Assembly (NCBI RefSeq): GCF_900143695.1
Contig: NZ_FRFE01000004.1
Span: 124,001 to 188,000, forward strand
DNA length: 64,000 bases
Reading direction: 5' to 3'
Source of the DNA: Desulfopila aestuarii DSM 18488
GTDB taxonomy: Bacteria; Desulfobacterota; Desulfobulbia; Desulfobulbales; Desulfocapsaceae
Shown: positions 58,830 to 64,000 of the stretch, one piece after another
Layout: each line of letters begins with the position of its first letter
Position numbering within the stretch: the stretch's first letter is position 1
Notes under the pieces: generated by a model
The model's input: the letters and a program-made list of their open reading frames with translations, nothing else
Told to the model about the DNA's origin: nothing
The model's database searches: none
Translations under genes and position numbers: made by a program

Positions 58830-59276
58830 ATGACAAACAGATTAAATGAAAGTGGCTTTGCCCTGTTAGCAGTTCTTATTATTGGCATGATCTCCATGGT
58901 ACTCGTTTCTACACTCTTTTTCGTTCTTCTGATGCACACCCAGATGTCGGGCAAGGACAAGCGGTATCTCAACGAACTCGAAACAGCAAAAGGTACCAGC
59001 GAATTCATCATGGCATCACTACGCGATGCATCACTTACCTGCAACTCTGGGAATCCTTGCACAGCAAATGACACGATAGACCTTCATGGTTCCATATGTA
59101 ACGCAATGGGCCGCACGATGGCCTGCACAGGTCTATCTGCTACCTATTTATCATCGACATTGGAAACCGGTGTTGCGGGGAACCCAGACGTAAGAGCGGT
59201 GGCTGTCAGGGTTACGTCAACTGCGTTGAATACACCTGAACGAGCAGTGGTAGAGTTTGTTTATAAAGTATGGTGA
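58830..59276 (+). CDS. PilX-like minor pilin, copy 2
   Basis: A 148-residue protein with ESGFALLAVLIIGMISMVLV at the N-terminus, a hydrophobic helix and a compact body with a CNSGNPC loop. It closes the second minor-pilin set; a 262-base gap with a sigma-54 promoter follows. Confidence 0.8.
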   Translation: MTNRLNESGFALLAVLIIGMISMVLVSTLFFVLLMHTQMSGKDKRYLNELETAKGTSEFIMASLRDASLTCNSGNPCTANDTIDLHGSICNAMGRTMACTGLSATYLSSTLETGVAGNPDVRAVAVRVTSTALNTPERAVVEFVYKVW

Positions 59277-59335
59277 TACTTTTTTGTGATTATTTTCCTG
59301 AAAGCCCAACCGTAAGATTAGTGGAATAGGATTTA

Positions 59336-59372
59336 GTGACAATTGCTGCGCATCTGTGACATATTTTGTCAA
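59336..59372 (+). promoter_or_regulatory. Candidate PilR upstream activator repeats
   Basis: GTGACA occurs at 59336-59341 and 59356-59361, exactly 20 bases (two helical turns) apart, followed by TTGTCAA at 59366-59372. They lie about 105-130 bases before the sigma-54 box, the usual distance for a NtrC-type activator. GTGACA is similar to known PilR half-sites. Confidence 0.5.
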
Positions 59373-59465
59373 CATTGCCTACAAAACCTGCTTGTTTTTC
59401 TACAAGCGAATAACAAAGACAGCCTATATACTCATTTTCATAGCACATACTTATTTTCAGCCCAT

Positions 59466-59481
59466 TGGCACACAAAATGCA
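59466..59481 (+). promoter_or_regulatory. Sigma-54 promoter of the short pilin gene
   Basis: TGGCACACAAAATGCA has the -24 TGGCAC and -12 GCA with exactly 10 bases between GG and GC. It is 58 bases before the pilin ATG. This is the best sigma-54 match in the window. Confidence 0.82.
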
Positions 59482-59538
59482 TAGTGGCAGTAGGAACAAC
59501 ACTTCAGCATCCAAACCCCAACACAAGAGGTACAAACC

Positions 59539-59769
59539 ATGATGAGACTCATCGGAAAACAGCTGAAAAGACAGAATGGCCAAAAGGGCTTCACATTGAT
59601 AGAGCTCATGATCGTTGTCGCAATTATCGGCATCCTGGCTGCTATCGCAATCCCTCAGTTCACCAAGTATCGTTCCCGAGCCAACAACTCTGCAGCACTT
59701 GCAGATGCGAGAAATGTAAGGACAGACATGGAAGGTTTCTTTGCAGAGTGGCAGCACTATCCCAATTGA
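59539..59769 (+). CDS. pilA: Short type IV pilin, PilA-N-like, aromatic-rich
   Basis: A 76-residue prepilin with a strong start site (AAGAGGT before ATG) and cleavage site [19 protein letters not shown]. The mature protein is only 59 residues. Aromatic residues are at mature positions 1, 24, 27, 50, 51, 54 and 57, seven of 59. Residues 1, 24, 27, 51 and 57 are also aromatic in Geobacter sulfurreducens PilA-N (from memory). It lacks the normal globular pilin head; a separate downstream protein may supply it. It may be the major pilin of this island. Confidence 0.9.
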   Translation: MMRLIGKQLKRQNGQKGFTLIELMIVVAIIGILAAIAIPQFTKYRSRANNSAALADARNVRTDMEGFFAEWQHYPN

Positions 59770-59826
59770 TGCAAGATCGCCATTTCCTTTTTCTTTGGCA
59801 AAAATTATAAATTTGATGGAGTTATC

Positions 59827-60228
59827 ATGAATAATAAAAAAATAATATGCATGTTAGTTGGATTGGCATTTCTTGCACCTGCATCCTCAGCATTCAGCGC
59901 CGGCACATATGCTGACATTGTGGATGCAAGCGGAACGGTATCAATTAACGATACGCTTGCTGGCGATGGCTCACTTAAGATTGACCTCTCCCCTGGCGTA
60001 AGCATGTCTCTCTTCTCAGATGCAGCTGAATTTGCAGTTACGACTCTCAACACCTCCTCCCAGGCTGCTTACAGAATGGAGTACGGCATCTGGTCCGGAA
60101 GAACAGGTTACTACCAACAAGCAAATGATACAGAAGCATCTTTCCTCACTCCTGCGCCTACTTTCGACGGTACAACCAATCCATTTGGTAGTACTTGGAT
60201 ATACATGGGCAATGCCGGAGCGGAATAG
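59827..60228 (+). CDS. Secreted partner of the short pilin (PilA-C/Spc-like)
   Basis: A 133-residue protein with signal peptide (residues 1-24) and a Ser/Thr/Ala-rich, beta-type mature part without cysteines. The segment SPGVSMSLFSDAAEFAVTT resembles the C-terminal domain of longer pilins. It starts 57 bases after the short pilin, with GGAG, and shares its terminator. Position and design match Geobacter PilA-C, which completes the pilin. Confidence 0.68.
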   Translation: MNNKKIICMLVGLAFLAPASSAFSAGTYADIVDASGTVSINDTLAGDGSLKIDLSPGVSMSLFSDAAEFAVTTLNTSSQAAYRMEYGIWSGRTGYYQQANDTEASFLTPAPTFDGTTNPFGSTWIYMGNAGAE

Positions 60229-60260
60229 GAATAATTTAGATACGATCTTATATACACGCA

Positions 60261-60304
60261 CTTGGCTCCCTGTAACTCGTTTTACAAGGAGCCAAGTTTT
60301 TTTA
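60261..60304 (+). terminator. Rho-independent terminator after the pilin pair
   Basis: Stem CTTGGCTCC/GGAGCCAAG with an inner TGTAA/TTACA pair and a run of seven T. It sets the pilin pair apart from the following ABC genes and can limit their expression relative to the pilin. Confidence 0.92.
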
Positions 60305-60318
60305 GGCTCATTTGATAA

Positions 60319-61050
60319 ATGCTACCTAATACACCAATACAATTTGAGCATGTTTTCAAAACATACTCTATCGATATACATAATAAATCAACAGCATTAA
60401 TTGATCTATCCTTTTCAGTCAAACAAGGTGAGGTCTTTGGAATTATTGGCCCAAACGGAGCCGGGAAAAGTACAGCTCTTAACATCTTGCTTGGATTTGT
60501 TTTTTTAGATAAAGGAAGTGTAACGATAGCAGGGAAACGACCGAATTCCACCAGCTGCAATCTGGAAGTTGGCTATCTAGCCGAGAACCCATGCTTGTAC
60601 AGAAATCTCACCCTGACGGAGCACCTTCGTTTTGCTGGCACAGTCGCAGGCTATTCCAGTGTCGCAAGTCGAAAAAGAATCGAAGAACTTTTATTCCAGG
60701 TTGACCTAGCCCATGTCGCAAACAAAAAAATCAGGCACTTTTCCAAAGGGATGACTCAGCGTGCTGCCTTGGCATATGCCTTATTTCACAAGCCAAAAAT
60801 TCTTATCCTTGATGAGCCTATGTCTGGGCTTGATCCAGTAGGCAGGAAAATGGTTATTGACATAATATGCGATTACAACAAGGCTGGTAATACAGTTTTA
60901 TTTTGCTCACACATTCTCACTGATGTCCAGAGAATATGTGATCGTATCGGAATTATGAATAAAGGTAAGATGGATCAGATTCTCAATTCAATTGATATAA
61001 CCGACGAGAAAAATCTTGAAACTATATTCATCCAGACTGTGTCTAGATAA
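60319..61050 (+). CDS. ABC transporter ATP-binding protein
   Basis: A 243-residue nucleotide-binding subunit: Walker A GPNGAGKST, signature SKGMTQR (altered from LSGGQ), Walker B LILDEPMSGLD, and a switch His in CSHILTD. Likely pairs with the next gene. The fold is of the ABC-2/CcmA type used for export of lipids, polymers or peptides. Substrate unknown. Confidence 0.9.
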   Translation: MLPNTPIQFEHVFKTYSIDIHNKSTALIDLSFSVKQGEVFGIIGPNGAGKSTALNILLGFVFLDKGSVTIAGKRPNSTSCNLEVGYLAENPCLYRNLTLTEHLRFAGTVAGYSSVASRKRIEELLFQVDLAHVANKKIRHFSKGMTQRAALAYALFHKPKILILDEPMSGLDPVGRKMVIDIICDYNKAGNTVLFCSHILTDVQRICDRIGIMNKGKMDQILNSIDITDEKNLETIFIQTVSR

Positions 61051-61056
61051 GTCAAA

Positions 61057-61866
61057 ATGAAAAATGTCATACCTGTATCTTTTTTGACCTATAGAGAAGG
61101 ATTAAAGCACAAAGTTGTATTGCTTACAACAATTTGTGCGTTATCTTTAATGACTGGATCAGTCCTGATCAGTGGTTTTTTCATGCGGGATATCTCAAAG
61201 ATTATCCTCGATTTTTGCCTATCAATAACCAATATAGGAGGGTTGCTCATACCATTCTTTCTTGCCATTACTCTGTTAGCCGGGGACATCGAAAAACGAA
61301 CCATAGTCACAATACTTGCTCGCAACATATCTCGAACCGAATATTTATTTGGGAAATACCTCGGTATCTCGATGCTGACGGCAACTGTAATGCTCATTTT
61401 TCTTGCAGCCACACTTCTGGCTATACTTGGCGGTAACTTTCTATATAGCAATATATATTTCAAGGGATTTTCTATTAGTGCAGTAGTTCAATCCGTAATA
61501 TTAAGTTATTTAGGTATCTCCATTCTCAACGCGGCAGTCGTTCTGTGGTGTAGCATCACCACTACATCATTTCTTGCAACACTCCTTACTATCGCCACGT
61601 ATCTTACCGGCCAATCCATTGACAATATCGTGCGTTTCGTGGAGTCACCACCAGCAGGAATAGAAATTTCCACCTCGATAAGCAAGACTGTTCAGATCAT
61701 TCAATACATCTTTCCCAATTTAGCAGCTTTTGATCATAAGTTATCAGCTGCCCATGGTGCCCTTATACCATTTTCAGAATTTGCAATGTTGAGCTGTTAT
61801 GCATTTGTATACATCATAGCCACTTTGACACTATCAACTATCTTATTTATCCGACGAGACTTGTGA
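61057..61866 (+). CDS. ABC-2-type transporter permease
   Basis: A 269-residue protein with about six hydrophobic segments. It starts 6 bases after the ATPase gene and overlaps the next gene (GTGA), so the three likely act together. Confidence 0.82.
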   Translation: MKNVIPVSFLTYREGLKHKVVLLTTICALSLMTGSVLISGFFMRDISKIILDFCLSITNIGGLLIPFFLAITLLAGDIEKRTIVTILARNISRTEYLFGKYLGISMLTATVMLIFLAATLLAILGGNFLYSNIYFKGFSISAVVQSVILSYLGISILNAAVVLWCSITTTSFLATLLTIATYLTGQSIDNIVRFVESPPAGIEISTSISKTVQIIQYIFPNLAAFDHKLSAAHGALIPFSEFAMLSCYAFVYIIATLTLSTILFIRRDL

Positions 61867-62723
61867 TAAGAACAATTATCCTGATTGTATTTTTCTTTAT
61901 AATGTCTGTAGTGAATATCTCACTGGTGAATCCCGTAAAACAGATACAAGGAAAATATATCCAAGAGTCCTACACCAGAATTGGAATTCTCCCCACTTCT
62001 TTGCTCCAAGCAATATGCCTTGAGTTTCAAGGAGTAGTAGCAGACTTACTATTTCTCAAAACCTTAACCTTTATGGGTTATAAAATTGATCAGAACACAT
62101 CTCCTGAGCCTGAAGACTGGCAATCTATTTACAATGTCCTTGACAAAATAACAGATCTTGACCCATCCTTCTTAGACCCATACGTCTTCGCTGAGATGAT
62201 TTTGACTTGGCAGGCAGGCATGACCGAACAAGTCGACAATTTGCTCCACAAAGCAACTATTGGCAGACCTAATGACTATAGACCCCATTTCTATTTAGGT
62301 TTCAATGCCTTTTATTTTCGTAATCTTGCCTCAGAAGCAGCCCCACACTTACGCAAGGCATCTGTTCTCCCTGATGCCCCCAAATATCTCGCAGGCTTAG
62401 CATCACGCATGAGCCTATATGGTAGTCAAACAGTACTGGGGATACTGTTCCTTGAAGAGTTAATTGCAGAGACATATGATCCGCTAACTAAACAACAACT
62501 CAAAACGCGGTTGGATGCTTTGAAGCAAATTTATCTTCTAGAGCAAGCTGTCAATCAATATAAAACTGAAACAGGTGTTTTTCCAAAAAATCTCACGGAC
62601 CTTGTAGATAGACATTATATTGAACGAATCCCCAGTGATCCATACGGCGGTGAGTTCGTAATACTTTCAGGCGGAAAAATATATACAACTAGCAATTTAT
62701 TACCCCAAGGAAAAAAAAATTAA
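61863..62723 (+). CDS. Membrane-anchored TPR-like protein, unknown function
   Basis: A 286-residue protein starting at GTG. One N-terminal membrane helix, then helical repeats of TPR type (DPSFLDPYVFAEMILTW; RPHFYLGFNAFYFRNLASEA). The last 50 residues (QAVNQYKTETGVFPKNLTDL ... IPSDPYGGEFVI) resemble the C-terminus of GspG-type pseudopilins. Linked by overlap to the ABC permease. Confidence 0.7.
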   Translation: MIRTIILIVFFFIMSVVNISLVNPVKQIQGKYIQESYTRIGILPTSLLQAICLEFQGVVADLLFLKTLTFMGYKIDQNTSPEPEDWQSIYNVLDKITDLDPSFLDPYVFAEMILTWQAGMTEQVDNLLHKATIGRPNDYRPHFYLGFNAFYFRNLASEAAPHLRKASVLPDAPKYLAGLASRMSLYGSQTVLGILFLEELIAETYDPLTKQQLKTRLDALKQIYLLEQAVNQYKTETGVFPKNLTDLVDRHYIERIPSDPYGGEFVILSGGKIYTTSNLLPQGKKN

Positions 62724-62752
62724 AACTTCTCATGTATTCCTTCTATTTAAAT

Positions 62753-64000
62753 TCATTCAGTCGACATTTTATCTCCCCTTACTTCCCATACTTGATAAAC
62801 AAAGGAGTCTACTTTTATTGGGATGAAATATCCATTTGAAAACTCTTTTTTTACAAAAAGATTATTAAATACTGAATGTTCAAATAACCTTGCAGCTTTC
62901 TGTGAGTCAGTATCAGCCCATCCCACGTTTACGACAAGCCCACTCTTTTTTCCATCTCTACCCTTACCAAACCCTTTATCTTTCGCAACCAATACTCCTT
63001 TGCGTTTTTCCACATCCCAAGTGCCTTGCCAAAACCACTCTTTAGACCATCTCAAATGATCATTAACGAAAAGATAAACTGGCTTGTCGCTCCTCGGAAA
63101 AAAAAAGGAGCACCACTGTGAAGCGCTTTTGTTACCATCCTTCGATATATTAACATACGATACATTCTGCTCGCATAGAGTTGGCCCATCCTCTAATATT
63201 TTGATAGCAGATAAATATCCTTTTGAGGTGTTTCCGACAGCTCGATACCACTCGTTCAATCCTTTTACACCTTCTATCACATAAAACTGCATGAAATTTG
63301 CAGCCAACTTGTAACTAGACGTTGCTAACGGCAGAGCATTATACACGGTTCGTTCACCACTGTGCACTGAGCCATCATTTATTGTTGCTCTCCGGGCATG
63401 ATAATTCAAAGCATATCCGTAATTCCACCACGCCCATATTATAGATTCCTTAGTTGTTATTTTTGATATTTTCTCCATACCAGCAATCAATTCCGGCCTC
63501 ATTTGCGGTAGAAAATTATCGGTAAACTCTCTATACACCGATCCTAAACACGAAATTCCTGCAACAATTACAACTGCACATCTAATAAGTAATCTTAAAG
63601 TTTTAGTTTGCCATAGCTGGGAAAAAAATACCCCCAGACCTATTGTAATAGCTGGTGTAAAGAAAATGATAAAACGATTAGCATAAAAAACAGCTGTAAC
63701 TCCGAGGGCAATATAAGGCACTAGGAAAAGTGCTTTACCTGGTGTCCTCAAACAAATTATAGCTAAACCAGTTGCCGAAAAAATGAACACCATGATAGAG
63801 TCGGTTGTCGCCTCAACAGTCTCAACCAGTCCTGCTGGACCTTGCTCTGCAATTGTAAACCCCACATTGGGGAAATAGCCCATATTTTCTTTCGATACAT
63901 ACTGAAAAAGTGAAATAATCCGACGAAATATTATTAGAATGCCTTCAACCCCTATCAGCCATAGGAAAAATAAAGCGCTTGTAACAATAATTGAATAAAA
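62753..64000 (-). CDS. STT3/PglB-like oligosaccharyltransferase-type membrane protein, 5' end outside window
   Basis: The frame is open to the window end, so the N-terminus is outside. The visible 415 residues start with several membrane helices and end in a soluble domain. The motif WWNYG (about 63417-63430) resembles the STT3 WWDYG active-site motif with Asp changed to Asn. The domain order, membrane helices first and then a large soluble part, fits the family. It points toward the ABC/TPR genes and may glycosylate pilus or surface proteins. Confidence 0.72.
   Translation of the reverse strand, partial: FYSIIVTSALFFLWLIGVEGILIIFRRIISLFQYVSKENMGYFPNVGFTIAEQGPAGLVETVEATTDSIMVFIFSATGLAIICLRTPGKALFLVPYIALGVTAVFYANRFIIFFTPAITIGLGVFFSQLWQTKTLRLLIRCAVVIVAGISCLGSVYREFTDNFLPQMRPELIAGMEKISKITTKESIIWAWWNYGYALNYHARRATINDGSVHSGERTVYNALPLATSSYKLAANFMQFYVIEGVKGLNEWYRAVGNTSKGYLSAIKILEDGPTLCEQNVSYVNISKDGNKSASQWCSFFFPRSDKPVYLFVNDHLRWSKEWFWQGTWDVEKRKGVLVAKDKGFGKGRDGKKSGLVVNVGWADTDSQKAARLFEHSVFNNLFVKKEFSNGYFIPIKVDSFVYQVWEVRGDKMSTE

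Overview
The window looks like a chromosome segment of a Gram-negative, anaerobic, sulfate-reducing Desulfobacterota bacterium, most likely of the Desulfobulbales type. This is inferred from a sulfate-activating ATP sulfurylase (sat), a periplasmic tetraheme cytochrome c3, a ResB/ResC (system II) cytochrome c maturation pair, a FolE2-type GTP cyclohydrolase and Geobacter-like type IV pilus genes. No rRNA, tRNA, CRISPR array, insertion sequence or phage gene was recognised.

Positions 1-34400 are mostly core functions in short operons: the end of a CtpA-type protease, a class A beta-lactamase-like serine hydrolase, era, an RNB ribonuclease, a membrane-tethered HTH protein with a secreted relative, a diadenylate-cyclase-like protein, rpmB, cytochrome c biogenesis and cytochrome c3, glyS, an rpoZ-dnaJ-moaC-dksA-galT-response regulator-folE2 run, purA, tatB-tatC, an SPFH/zinc-ribbon/deaminase/radical SAM run, and aroB. 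Positions 34500-38800 hold sat and a divergent copA/copZ copper pair.

Positions 39000-64000 form a type IV pilus island that looks more AT-rich than the rest. At its centre is a two-component pair of PilS/PilR type. Two complete minor-pilin sets, each with its own giant PilY1 adhesin, flank it in opposite directions. The minus-strand set runs fimT-pilW-pilV-pilX-pilY1 and the plus-strand set runs pilY1-fimT-pilV-pilW-pilX. The plus-strand set is followed by a very short, aromatic-rich major pilin (59-residue mature form) behind a good sigma-54 promoter with upstream GTGACA repeats, then a separate secreted partner protein. This resembles the split PilA-N/PilA-C arrangement of Geobacter. An ABC transporter, a membrane protein and an STT3-like glycosyltransferase end the window and may act on the pilus or the envelope.

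The most interesting items are this dual pilus system with lectin-like and carbohydrate-binding-like modules on its two tip adhesins, the short aromatic pilin, a diadenylate-cyclase-like protein with altered catalytic motifs, a membrane-anchored HTH protein with an outside EF-hand, and a candidate structured RNA upstream of tatB.
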